Shown: positions 1 to 10,081 of the stretch, in pieces | Numbering within the stretch: the first letter of the stretch is position 1 | Layout of the letters: every line of letters starts with the position of its first letter | Assembly: GCA_949752735.1 (NCBI GenBank) | Contig: OX457037.1 | Location: forward strand, 14,211,932-14,275,931 | Direction: 5' to 3' | DNA length: 64,000 nucleotides | Source: Lumbricus terrestris | Lineage: Eukaryota > Annelida > Clitellata > Crassiclitellata > Lumbricidae | Notes under the pieces: model-generated | Seen by the model: only the letters and a program-made list of their open reading frames with translations | What the model was told of the DNA's origin: nothing | Database searches by the model: none | Made by a program: the position numbers and the translations under genes

Positions 1-218
1 GTTGTTGAATGACATTCTTGCTATAACTCGTGCTAAGATTTTATCCGAGTCACTATTGTTTTTGCTCCGTTGTCTTAGGAATTGTTTGTGAGGAATTCTT
101 GGAACTGGTAACGCTACTTTAGGAGGAATCCGGATAACGCACTGGCATGGAGAGCGAGAGGAACCGAGATCGAATCCCAAATTCTTTGTAGGCTGCTAAT
201 AGTGCCGTGTATTGCAGG
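1..218. other. Left flank, nothing recognised
   Basis: I see no ORF with family resemblance and no repeat boundary before the element that starts at 227. Confidence 0.4.
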
Positions 219-226
219 CTGTACAT

Positions 227-2208
227 TAGGGTTGTCCAGAAAAATAAAAAGTTTAAGAAAACACCCAAAGTGAAGTTTTTCCCATGATTTTATTCATGTG
301 TGGCCTACAGATATTTTTTGCAGAATTTAAGAATGTCATCCTGAGGTCCCTCATGGTCCCTGAACTTAGGGACCGATTTTGATAGAAATCGCACTGTATT
401 TTCAATACGAACAACTTATAGCGAAGCATATAGGACTCACAGTTGCACTATTAGACACCAAACTGATATAATTTTCATTACTCTTGACTAATCAGCAATA
501 AAACAAGTTGAAATGTAGGCCTATATGAGCAATATAAGGGGCCACCCATAAATGACGTCACGCAATTTAGGACGATTTTTGACCCCGAATCCCCTCGTTA
601 CACGTCGTGAATGCCTTGACGTAGTGCCTATATTCTTAAAGATGTCGACTCTGCAACAGCACCCAGACTATGATCACAGGACACTATTCGTACTGCCTTG
701 CTTAACAGTCTTCTTGTCAAAAGCTTGCTATAGCTTCATGATTGTGCTCTTCGACATCCTGTAAAGGCCATGGTGGATCTTTGTTCAGGAGCGGTCTTAA
801 TAATGGTTGCGAAGTTCACGCTCAGCTGTGTCCTTTACAACTTTGACAGCACGAAACAATTTCTCAACTGAGAGGTATGTTTGGTCACATGACCATTGAT
901 TGGCTGGCTTAACTATAGCCAGTCATTGCTGATATCCAACAGTCAGAACAGAGTGTTTGTCTCTGGGTCAGTTAAGTTCGTTAAGGTTGTATCGTGAGCA
1001 ACTTGTTTGAAGGCAGGACCTATCGAAACTTGTAGATGGTCTCAGGCATGCAGTGGTGTTACTGACAATCGAGTCGCTAATTCTTGTTATCATTGGGTTT
1101 TTGCTCAAAAGTACACATGGAACAATTTCTTTCATGAGGTACCACCAGTGTGAAAATTGTGGACAAATAGCGGTGTGGGTTGGCCTATGATCCACTAGGA
1201 ATTGGTTTGTGAAAAACATACTCTACTATGGGTCTGTAGGAAAGACTGGAGGGTTGAAACCCCCAACCACCCTGGAGATTCTTGCCCTGGGTACCATCGG
1301 TGGTTGCCAAGTTAATCAATTTCAGTATTGGCAACTGACATTATCAACTTCACTAAAATCAATCATGTCATGGACAAAGCGGGAGATCATCTTGCTGGAG
1401 CATTAGCAAACGACACAGCAGAGCGTGGACTGAAGCTTATATCATACTTCGCAACCATTATTACCGCCGAACCTGAACAGAGATCCTCCATGGCCTTTGC
1501 ACGGTGACAAAGAGCACATGAAGCCATAACAAGCTTTTGACAAGAATACATTAAGCAAGACACTACGAATAAATCTGGGTGCTGTTGCAGAGTCGACATC
1601 TTTAAGAATATAGGCACTATGTCAAGGCATTCACAACAGTCGCATTAATTACTAACATTATGTGAAAAATAGAGATGTGAACCATATGATGTGATGTCTG
1701 CGGTGGGTGCGTATTGGTATTTCATTGGGGACCATCCATAAATGACGTCACGCACCTCGGGGAGAGGCCGGGACACTCATCTGTGACTATTTGTGACAGT
1801 TTCTTACCAGATATCGTATGAATTTTGTGACGACGTGTAACGAGGGGATTCGGGGTCAAAAATCGTCCTAAATTGCGTGACGTCATTTATGGACGGCCCC
1901 TTACATTGCTCATATAGTACATTTTAACTTGTTTTATTGCTGATTAGTCAAGAGTAATGAAAATTATATCAGTTTGGTGTCTAATAGTGCAACTGTGAGT
2001 CCTATATGCTTCGCTATAAGTTGTTCGTATTGAAAATACAGTGCGATTTCTATCAAAATCGGTCCCTAAGTTCAGGGGCCATGAGGGACCTCAGGATGAC
2101 ATTTTAAAATTCTGCAAAAAATATCTGTAGGCCACACATGAATAAAATCATGGGAAAAACTTCACTTTGGGTGTTTTCTTAAACTTTTTATTTTTCTGGA
2201 CAACCCTA
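227..2208. mobile_element. hAT-like TIR element A with long near-palindromic arms
   Basis: Starts TAGGGTTGTCC and ends GGACAACCCTA, flanked by an 8-bp near-duplication (CTGTACAT at 219-226, GTGTACAT at 2209-2216, 7/8 match). The arms (about 227-860 and 1400-2208) are inverted copies of each other over hundreds of bases, far longer than a normal TIR, so the unit resembles a foldback. Both arms contain eroded coding remnants with an NDTAERG/KDTAER-type motif (plus strand near 1398-1500, minus strand near 780-870), also found in elements at 3757-8070 and 8374-30187. No intact ORF. Superfamily assignment rests on the 8-bp TSD and TAGGG-type end, not on a recognisable transposase. Confidence 0.75.
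1727..1900. mobile_element. 174-bp MITE with CATAAATGACGTCA ends
   Basis: Inverted ends CCATAAATGACGTCACGC and GCGTGACGTCATTTATGG lie inside the right arm of element A. The flanks TTTCATT/TTACATT look like an eroded duplication. The left arm carries only half of this MITE (from 538 to about 605), so the insertion predates the arm duplication and the left copy later lost about 200 bp. Confidence 0.6.
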
Positions 2209-2216
2209 GTGTACAT

Positions 2217-2395
2217 GTATCACAAATTTGGCTGCGATGTGTCTTAAAGATCCACTTCTCAATTCCCACTTGGAGTTTCTTCCCGACAACTGCGGCATGG
2301 ATATAATGACTATTAAGGACGGTGAACGATTTTAAAAAGTCATGGAAAAACGAAATCAGGGGACTTCCATGTTGGCTGACTATAGGCCTACTATG
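2217..2395 (+). pseudogene. Transposon ORF remnant (SHLEFLPDNCG motif)
   Basis: In-frame text contains HLEFLPDNCGMD followed by a GER motif. This matches the C-terminal part of a protein repeatedly seen in animal genomes as an uncharacterised transposon-associated ORF (remembered motif: SHLDFFPDNCG...GERFHQDI). A second, longer remnant lies in inverted orientation at 45000-45560. No function can be assigned. Confidence 0.4.
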
Positions 2396-2398
2396 TGG

Positions 2399-2625
2399 GG
2401 TGCGGTGGTGTAGGGGTATATTCGGTGCCTTGGAGTCGAAAGGTTTTGGGTTTCAATCCACCTCAAGCTACCGCGTAGGGACCCTGAGCAAGTCCTTCAC
2501 TCGCAATTGTTCAAGCACTTCATGAAACCGCGATTTAGTGTCCGCGCTATAATCGGGAGCGCTTCGGACTAGTAATCTTGAACAGGCGGTATGGGAAGTG
2601 TTCATACATAATATATAGGCCTACT
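2399..2625 (+). repeat. Degenerate tRNA-derived SINE copy
   Basis: Box A-like GGTGGTGTAGGGG and box B-like GGTTTCAATCC are followed by AGCAAGTCCTTCACTCGCAA and CGGGAGCGCTTCGGACTAG. It aligns with the better SINE at 6362-6600 and with the inverted copy at 44826-45010. The promoter boxes are mutated, so this is an old copy. Confidence 0.6.
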
Positions 2626-3748
2626 TGCATGCTCGCCAGACCTAATCCTGAGCAGTCATACAAGAGACACTTTAAAGTAGAAGCGAAAATTTGCTGGTAC
2701 AAATGTCATATACGTATACATGTACATTGTTCTATTTATTGAAACTCTTGATGATTTCAGAGAAACTGGAGCCAATTCTTTGATTTCATTGTCATATTCG
2801 TGTTCAGCACCCTAAAATCTGTAAGAAATTGCAAATTTCATGTCAGAGGCACGACTTTCATGAAAATTTGTTGTCCAGTGTTATTTGCCTGCCCAAATGG
2901 ACCAAGTCACGCCTATTCTATGGTTAAGTGTGGCTTGGTCCAATTGTGCAAAACAGAGTCCGCAGGTTGGTCCAAAAGTGTTTAGCGATTTATTAAACAT
3001 TCTGAGAGGCTAGAAGGCTGGTTCCAGTGTCAAAACGTGCGGAAAATGATGCTTCAATTTATAGAAAAATAAAAATAAAAAGTGAAATTTTGAGGGTTGG
3101 TCCACTTGTGCAGAACACCATCCAATTATGAAAACTTTAAATTTCATGTTTCTCAACATTTCTAGGCGATACAGTCATCATCAGCACCCAATATTATGAG
3201 GAAGAACTGTTCTAAAGATTTGTTGTACAATTAAATCAAATTATAGTACCTGTACATTGCAAATGTATGCAGTAAGCTTATAGGCCTACGAGCATTTAAA
3301 TTAAAATCTCGCGTGGCGTTTTTCTCAAAAACCTTACTTCTGTAACCGAGAAGATAAAATAGAACGTGATACAAAAATTCTAAGAATGCCATCGTGTTCA
3401 GCACGCCAAATTCTATGGAAAACAGTCAAATTTGTTTCGGAAAAGAAAAAAGTTAAAATTTGCTGTCCAGTGTTATCATTGCTGCCGAGGTGCTTAATCA
3501 ATGTCCATGTGACCTTGAAGGTTTTACGGCACTCTCCTTTGTTCGTGCCGGGAACGAGCTTCTATGTTCTTCTACAACTTGTGATAGAAAATGGGTTTTT
3601 TCATACCTTGTAATTGAGGTATTGAAATGTTGAAATAAGGGCAACACCGGTTGGCTTAGTCATGTCTATCTGCCATGTATCATTCACTCTCTCTTTATCT
3701 CACTCTGTATTATCCTATGTGTCAGCCACAGCTACTACACATACATAT
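2626..3748. other. Old transposon-derived spacer with two copies of an ~85-bp module
   Basis: Contains two copies (2802-2885, 3392-3475) of a module beginning TGTTCAGCAC and ending GTCCAGTGTTAT. Further copies occur at 44395-44475 (inverted) and 46622-46695. Otherwise A/T-rich and non-coding; the short ORFs here show no family resemblance. Confidence 0.5.
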
Positions 3749-5064
3749 ATACACCCTAAGGTGGTCCTTATTTTTAAGAGTTTTATTTTGCAACGGGGCA
3801 CTCTCTAAGTTGGTTTCTATTGATGAGAAAAAAAATTGAGAACTTTTTTTGAGAGAATCTGAGAACATTCAGGGTCGCTACCAGAGGTTAAAGTTCAAGG
3901 TTAGACTTAATTTGGGCGTTGTGTTCCACTATGCGTAATTTCCATTAATATGCTTTTCAACCATGTTAATCGCTATGATAGAATTTGAAAGACAACCACT
4001 CACATATTTATTAACATCTCCGACATCATGATTCCCACCTATTTACTTATTTTATTGACATTTTTCTATAATGCATTCACAGCCATTGCATCTTTTGGCG
4101 GCAATTTCGCTTCATTTTGGTTTTTTCGTGTAAATTGCATAATTTCGCTATTGTCAAAAGAGAACACAAATTTTACAATAGGCCTAAGTCTTGACAATGG
4201 CACGGCGAAAGTGAGTAACAGAAATACACTTGTAGGCCTACTTTCTTTCGCACTACAATGTCTTGACAATGATCCCGCAGAGTTCAATCTCAATTGCTTT
4301 TCAATCCTTAAGTAGTGAATAAAGAATCGGTAAAAAATTTATGAAAACTTGAAAGCTGAATGCCAACCAGGAGTTCCTTTAATAATTCACTGGGATGGAA
4401 AGTTGTTGGAAGACATCTGCAGACTGCAGTAAAGAAATAGTAGACCGTCTTCATGTCCTCTTTTATAGAGTGGATGTCGACCAGCTCCTCGGTTTACAGA
4501 AGTTATCATCGGGACAAGAAAATCTTCAGTGTCTGCAGTGTATGAAGCGGTTGTGACTTGGGGCATTACTGATCCAATCAAATCTATGTGTTTAGACATC
4601 ACATCAGAGAACAGTGGACTTAGAAATGGTGCCTGCATCCTGTTGGAACAGAAGCTGGCCAAGGATTTGTTGCAGAGTGCATGTCGCTATGAAATAGGCC
4701 TAAATTAGGTCGGAGGCAGTGGTCATGTTTTCTCTTGGTTCACCAAAGGGTAAGGACATGATGATTATTCAGCTGCATGGGCTGCACAGAGCGAGGTTGA
4801 TCGGTAAGAGCATTTACAGTGTTAAGATATGTATGTTCAAGAAATAATTCAAGTCAACAAGAAGAGAATAAAGGGTATTATAGATGACATCATTCTGCCA
4901 GCTATACGTCAAAGTCTGGTTTCAAGCACCGTATGCACCATCTAGCCTATTATACTCCTCGACTTGACCTGTAGACAGTGTAGAGTGTAGATCTTTAAGT
5001 ACATTGACAAAATACAGGGGGGAAAATAGTGCAGTTGCAGACATTGCAATGAAGAAATGTTTAG

Positions 5065-5455
5065 ATGTCCTTTGGTATCTTTCGAAGGAATTGGTGGCTT
5101 TTGCGTTCTTTGATTTATAGGCCCTATGGGGCTTCCATTTATACCAAGCACCAAGTGGTTACTACTCTGGACAAAACTTGGATCGAACATCCACTACAAA
5201 GAAAAACCTTGGAACCTGTTGTAATAAGCTCAATGCAACTGGAAGATTTTGTCATGGAAAACACGAGATTTTTCAAGTTTTCCCCAACAAGACGTTGATA
5301 TACATGGTCAAACGACGAGAACTTCAAGTTAGATTAGGTCACTGCGAGCTCAGTGAAAGTTGTGAATGACATTACAAAGCGTGGAGTGGCACTCATGAAC
5401 AAGTATAACAAGCTTCAAACAAATAATGAGGATCAGATGCAGAGTCTGCTATAGG
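5065..5455 (+). pseudogene. Element B ORF remnant (VVNDITKRGVALM motif)
   Basis: Reading around the frame breaks shows an acidic/coiled C-terminal segment with VVNDITKRGVALMNKYNKL (near 5350-5405) followed by NNEDQMQSLL and a stop. The same segment is recognisable in 29522-29836 and in element A. It corresponds to a widespread uncharacterised animal protein whose tail reads, from memory, VVNDxAERG. Several frameshifts; not expressed as an intact protein. No biochemical function is known to me. Confidence 0.45.
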
Positions 5456-5476
5456 CCCTATTGGTTGTGAAGAAAT

Positions 5477-6236
5477 GGCGCCGTAACAAAACGGCGCAGG
5501 ACAAAACGGCGCCGACAAAACGGCGCCGACAGAACGGCGCAATTCAAAGTACCCCGACAAAACGGCGCCGACAATACGGCGCAGTACAAAGATGATGATA
5601 CCCGTCTGGTGATTGTTTGCGTATTCAAGAGCAAAATCACTACGATTTCAAGATTATGAGATATCGTATCGGATTCCGGCAACTAGGGGCACACCCAATT
5701 CAGAATACATCCATGCGTTTAAAATAGAAGTTGGATTGATACAAAATCATTTTTCCTTAAATAGAATTTGGATTGATGGAAAAAATTTAGCTTAAATTGA
5801 AGCTGGATTGAAGAAAATAATCTTGCTTAAATGGAAGCTGGACTGAAAAAATATTCTTTCTTAAATGGAAACTGAATTGAAGAAAATAGTCTTGCTTAAC
5901 TGGAAGCTGGATTGAAGAAAATACTCTTACTGAAATGGAAGCTGGATTAATGAAAATTGCCTTGCTTAAATGGAAGCTGGATTGAAAAAAATATTCTGGC
6001 TTAAATTGGAGCTGGATTGATGAAAAATAATAGTAATTTAAATGGAAGTTGGATTTAGATATTTAGAATATATTTTTGCTGCTTCTGCTATCAAACTACT
6101 AAAAACCATTGTTTTTAGTTCAGTTTGCGCCGTTATGTCAGCGTCGTTTTGTTACCGCGCCGTTTTGTTACCGCGCCGTTTTGTCGGCGCCGTTATGTCG
6201 GCGCCGTTTTGTCCTGCGCCGTTTTGTCAGCGCACC
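5477..6236. mobile_element. Non-autonomous TIR element with GGCGCCGACAAAAC arrays and a 9-bp TSD
   Basis: The exact 9-bp direct repeat TGAAGAAAT (5468-5476 and 6237-6245) flanks inverted arrays of the short unit ACAAAACGGCGCCG (5477-5592 and 6125-6236). Between them is an eroded ~36-bp minisatellite of the type AAATGGAAGCTGGATTGA (5690-6060). A 9-bp TSD fits Mutator-like elements, but no transposase is present, so the class is inferred. The self-complementary terminal arrays would fold into strong hairpins. Confidence 0.7.
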
Positions 6237-6361
6237 TGAAGAAATATATACCTATCGTCGCAACAGACTGATGCAATAATGGAAACATTAACTGGAAAAA
6301 ACATTTTCATGTCCGTGTATGCGTTTTGTCCAAAATAGTAAACCGGCCACTAGTCCACCTC

Positions 6362-6600
6362 CAGCACGGTGGTGTAGTGGTGGCGTCGTTGCCTTGAAGC
6401 CGGAAGATTTGAGGTTCGAATCCACCTCAAGTCGCCACGTAAGGACCTTGGGCAAGTCCTTCACTCGCAATTGCACAGCGCTTCGGCGTGAAACTCTGAT
6501 GCAGTGTCCGCGCTGTAGTCGGGAGCGCCTCTGAGTAGCGGTTGAGGGCTGGAGGAGGCGCTATAACAAGTACGCATACAAACAAACGGTCCATTGCCCA
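6362..6600 (+). repeat. tRNA-derived SINE with an L2-type tail
   Basis: Box A (GGTGGTGTAGTGGTGGCG, 6369-6386) and box B (GAGGTTCGAATCC, 6411-6423) are well preserved. The 3' part reads CGGGAGCGCCTCTGAGTAG then GGAGGCGCTATAACAAGTA. The first 19 bases are shared with the 3' end of the L2-like LINE fragment at 37470-37490, so that LINE family probably supplied the retrotransposition machinery. Its good boxes suggest it is younger than the copies at 2399 and 44826. Confidence 0.75.
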
Positions 6601-6654
6601 CCAGAATTTATTTCAATTTGTGCATTCAACCATTCATGTACACAAGTAATAGTA

Positions 6655-7854
6655 CACCGTGGTTCAAAAAAAGTAAGCCAAATTGTTTTGCATATATCTC
6701 TAATACCTGATGACATATTACGCTAAAATTTTCCAAATATTTAGAGAATTAGACCAAGAATATGACTCCAAAATTTCAAGAGATAAAGTTGAACGGATAA
6801 AAAGATATGTATCTTTCAACTTCATATGCGGAAATATCAGTTTACAAGCAATTTCAATGAAATGTAAGCCAAACTGTTTTTCTTATATCTCTAATGCCTG
6901 ATGATTAATCAGCCTAAGATTTTACAGATATGTAGAGAATTGAACCACCAATATTATTCCAACAGTATGGTTTGATTATTGAATTAAATAAGATGCTCAA
7001 AATGTCCTCCTCCTGCTGCTTGCACGCAAGCCTGGAGGCGCTGGCGCCATTGAGCAACAAGCATCGTCGATTATCCTCTGGCCCGGGCGACCCATAATTC
7101 AAACAAGCGTTGCTTCAGATCGTTTAAATCATGGATTGTTGTCTGGTAGACTCGGTCTTGCATCACGCTCCACAGTTTATAGTCGACAGGATTCAAATTT
7201 GGACTGTTCGGAGGCCATTATGTGCACATGGGAGAAATGAAGTCTGGCGTCTCTCTTGTCAGCATTTCGATGGCTTCCTTGGCTCTGTGGGCTGGGGCAG
7301 TCTGGTGCTGGATTTTTTATTACAGGTAGAAGATGTTGTGAAAGCAGAACGTCGCGATAATAGGTTCCATTAATTTTTACTCCGGGATCAATGAAGAGTA
7401 AAATTAATGTGAACGACCAAGCGCCGAAACCGCAACGAATACCATAACAGACTTGCTGAAAACTGATATTTCGGGAGGAGATGAAGTTAAAATATCCATA
7501 CATTTCTATCCGTTCAAATTTATGAAATAATATTTTGGAATCCTATTCTTGGTTCAATTATCTAAATATTGGGGAAATTTTAATATGATTAATCATCAAA
7601 CATTAGACATATAAGAAAAACAGTCTGTCTTACATCTCATTGAATCTAACAGAAAATTGCTTGTAAACTGATATTTCCGCATATGAAGTTGAAAGATACA
7701 TATCTTTTTATCCGTTCAACTTTATCTCTTGAAATTTTGGAATCATATTCTTGGTCCAATTCTCTAAATATTTGTACAATTTTAGCGTGATATGTCACCA
7801 GGTATTAAAGATATATGCAAAACATTTTGGCTTACTTTTTTTTGAACCACGGTG
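6655..7854 (-). mobile_element. Tc1/mariner-type element with long TIRs
   Basis: CACCGTGGTTCAAAAAAAG at the left mirrors the right end TTTGAACCACGGTG. TIR similarity extends ~210 bp (6655-6870 and 7640-7854). The TSD is TA (6653-6654, 7855-7856). The 1.2-kb length and the transposase remnant on the minus strand fit the family. Confidence 0.85.
6985..7480 (-). pseudogene. Mariner-family transposase, C-terminal remnant
   Basis: Minus-strand text shows GVKINGTYYRDVLLSQHLLP, then across frameshifts a NPVDYKLWSVMQDRVYQ segment around the third acidic residue, then WRQRLQACVQAAGGGHFEH. These are the conserved C-terminal blocks of mariner transposases (GVKVNGxYY, SPDLNPVDYxxW, WRxRLxxCVxAxGGHFEH). 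The N-terminal helix-turn-helix and the first catalytic Asp are missing. Several frame breaks; inactive. Confidence 0.75.
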
Positions 7855-8078
7855 TATACAATATACGATATTCCATGTTTCGCCTGTGTCTTTACATTAA
7901 TATAGCCTAATGTCACGTCCGGTAGCGACCCCTAAAACCAAAAAAATCTGCCAAAATTTTCTGCCAAAATTTTCAGTGTTGAATTTTTTAACCTAAAGGT
8001 ATAAGTTAGGAGGGTGCCTCGTTTAAAATTCTCCAAAAAATATTTTTACATGGAGCTAAGGACCACACTAATACACAC

Positions 8079-8373
8079 ATAAATACATACATACATACAT
8101 ACATACATACATACATACATACATACATACATACATACATACATACATACATACATACATACATACATACATACATACAAACATACATACATACATAGTT
8201 ACATACATACATACGTGCAATGCCGTGCATACATATATACATACATACATACATATATACATACATACATACATACATACATACATACATACATACATAC
8301 ATGCATACATACATACATACGTACATACATACATACATACATACATGCATACATGCAATGCATACAAACATAC
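8079..8373. repeat. (CATA)n microsatellite, first block
   Basis: Near-pure CATA repeats with occasional transitions. Periodic YVCM/HTYI reading frames here are artefacts. Further blocks at 30188-30315 and 32949-33154 appear to be parts of the same original array split by insertions. Confidence 0.95.
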
Positions 8374-8989
8374 TAGGGTGGTCATTAAAAATGCATGAGG
8401 AAATATTTTCTCTGATTGGATTGCACATAGTCTCATTTTATTCCTTTTGCAATATTATATCATTTTCCAAAAAAGTTCATCTAAAAAATAACTTTTAGAT
8501 AGTGCTCAATGAGGCCAAAGTTCTAGTTGCCCTACCTATGGACAATACATCGTGGTGCTTTGACACGACAGTCATGGGTAGCATTTTATATGAGTGCTGA
8601 AATGATTAATGTGTTCTATATCTAACTGCAGCAGTGCCGCTGTATTAATCAACATAATTTATTATCCTTGAATGATTGGTCATTTGCTTTAGGACATTTG
8701 CTTTAGGATTATCCTAAAGCTATGCCTGGTATGGGACAGAGTAACCTACATTATTTGTACATTTAGCATAATCATAGCAAACTGCAGAGGTTTTAATCAT
8801 TCTTTTCAAACTGCCTAAATCCACCATGTATTAATTAAATGTTAACATTATTAATTTCAAAGTCATAAAATTAATTTTTGGCAAGTTTTTCTTAGCATTT
8901 TGTATGCTAATAATTATGATATGTAGCCACCTGTACTTCAAAACTTAGACATTGTCTTGCAATAGCGTAACTCTGTGATTCTGATGCAT
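8374..8989. other. Left remnant of element C, non-coding
   Basis: A/T-rich and without convincing ORF; ends at the 6-bp target duplicate TATTAT of the Polinton (8990-8995). Confidence 0.5.
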
Positions 8990-8995
8990 ATTATA

Positions 8996-9309
8996 GTAGT
9001 AGTAAAAGTAGGCGGTTGCGGCAGGAAGCCAGTACATAGGGTCATTTCCGAAAATTTACCCAGCACATAGGGTCATCCCGACCTTTGACCCCAATTTGCC
9101 TCCATGTTTGACCTTTGATCCATAACTTAGGACCAATATTGCGCATTTGCCCAGTACATAGGCTAATTCCGGGGCCCTGACCCCAATTTGCCTACATTTC
9201 CAACCTTTGACCCCAAGCCCCCCTTCATCTCTCCCCGGAATCAACATTGAGGGGACCATCGCCCCCTAGTTCCCCTCGTACTTGCGACAGAACCTATGTA
9301 CTGGGGAGG
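8996..9309 (+). repeat. Polinton left terminal inverted repeat
   Basis: Matches the reverse complement of 26726-27040. The outer ~230 bp differ at only a few positions; the inner ~80 bp are more diverged. It contains degenerate internal repeats: GACCCCAATTTGCCT twice and three variants of CAG(T/C)ACATAGG. The open frame read through both TIRs in mirror image is not a gene. Confidence 0.95.
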
Positions 9310-9353
9310 CTGAAATGAATTCAAAATTTTGAAAAAAGAAAATATTTTTCTAT

Positions 9354-9362
9354 TATAAAATG
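9354..9362 (+). promoter_or_regulatory. Late-type start motif TATAAAATG
   Basis: TATAAAATG with the ATG being the start codon. The identical 9-mer occurs at the starts of genes at 14055 (14049-14057), 17889 (17883-17891), 21080 (21074-21082) and, on the minus strand, 24006 (24004-24012). AATAAAATG or (T)AAAA(A)ATG variants precede the others. A TATA-like box touching the start codon would leave no leader for an ordinary RNA polymerase II promoter. A virus-type late initiator is an inference. Confidence 0.45.
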
Positions 9363-9995
9363 AACATGATTGTCACACATGAAATTTTCAATCCAGATCA
9401 AATGATTTTCAAAGTCGTGAAGACGAAATTTGGTCAAAGAATTCAAATTAAATTTAGATACTGGGACGGTATGGAGGGTGATTTTCATATTCAAACTCCG
9501 GCATTAAAAAGTTGGGGTATAACGCCCAATTATGGTTTTGGTAAAACCGACGGCCCCGTTATTGGGTATAGCATGCCAGTAATGATGCATGATAGGTATT
9601 CGGAGCCGACTGAGGAAGAATCGAAGACTATCGATATGTTTGAAGGTATTTTAAAACGCATTCAAGATTATATACTTGCAGAGGATTTGAGTAAGAAACA
9701 CTTGGTTGAAGAAATGTCTATTTTTTATCGAAAGGAAGATGAGCCACCTAAGATGTACCCGAAATTGAAAACTGCTTATCAAACAACTGAAATAACAGCT
9801 GGATTTTATGATACAAACGATCAGCTAGTACGCCCCTCAACGCTAAAATCCACCCCGTGCCGCGTCATGCTAGATTTATCATGCAGTGTATTCATTGGAG
9901 GTAACAAACCATCAGTTCAACTAAGAGTGGAGGATGTTATATTGGTGGAAAGAACTGAAGTGCGAAAGAGGCGTTTATTTTGTTCGAAGGAATAA
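9360..9995 (+). CDS. Possible OB-fold ssDNA-binding protein (DUF5871-like)
   Basis: 211 residues; ATG chosen because it sits in the TATAAAATG start motif. The C-terminal part reads MYPKLKTAY (about 131-139), then GFYDTNDQL, CRVMLDLSCSVFIGG and SVQLRVEDVILVER. This spacing resembles a family I remember from large DNA viruses (PKLKY...FYD.....C.V...L....IFIG...SLQ.K...V), whose African swine fever relative CP312R binds ssDNA. The match is from memory and weak. Position ahead of the polymerase gene suits a replication accessory role. No transmembrane segment. The frame is intact. Confidence 0.55.
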   Translation: MNMIVTHEIFNPDQMIFKVVKTKFGQRIQIKFRYWDGMEGDFHIQTPALKSWGITPNYGFGKTDGPVIGYSMPVMMHDRYSEPTEEESKTIDMFEGILKRIQDYILAEDLSKKHLVEEMSIFYRKEDEPPKMYPKLKTAYQTTEITAGFYDTNDQLVRPSTLKSTPCRVMLDLSCSVFIGGNKPSVQLRVEDVILVERTEVRKRRLFCSKE

Positions 9996-10081
9996 TTTTT
10001 CATTGATAACATTGAAAAAATCTCACCCAATTTGAAAAAAATTATCTTGTACTATTATAAAGATATCTTGTTGTATACAAA

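Larger units (their letters stand above)
3757..8070. mobile_element. hAT-like element B (TAAGGTGGTCC ends), carrying nested insertions
   Basis: Left end TAAGGTGGTCCTTA, right end TAAGGACCACACTA. The TIRs continue about 150 bp inward with matching blocks (GGGGCACTCTCTAA versus GAGGCACCCTCCTAA inverted; GGGTCGCTACC on both sides). An 8-bp TSD, ATACACCC/ATACACAC (7/8), lies at 3749-3756 and 8071-8078, at the edge of a CATA microsatellite. The interior holds a coding remnant (5065-5455), a palindromic-end element (5477-6236), a SINE (6362-6600) and a mariner (6655-7854). Confidence 0.75.

Noticed and set aside
6362..6450. Functional tRNA gene
   Set aside because: Box A and B are present but there is no acceptor-stem pairing, and the LINE-like tail marks it as a SINE.
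8006..8498. Long open frames of repeating MYVC / HTYI residues
   Set aside because: Translation of (CATA)n microsatellite on all frames; same for 30115-30315 and 32898-33271.
9056..9259. A conserved 67-69-codon ORF present at both ends of the Polinton (also 26770-26979)
   Set aside because: It is the same inverted repeat read twice; conservation follows from the TIR, and no start motif precedes it.
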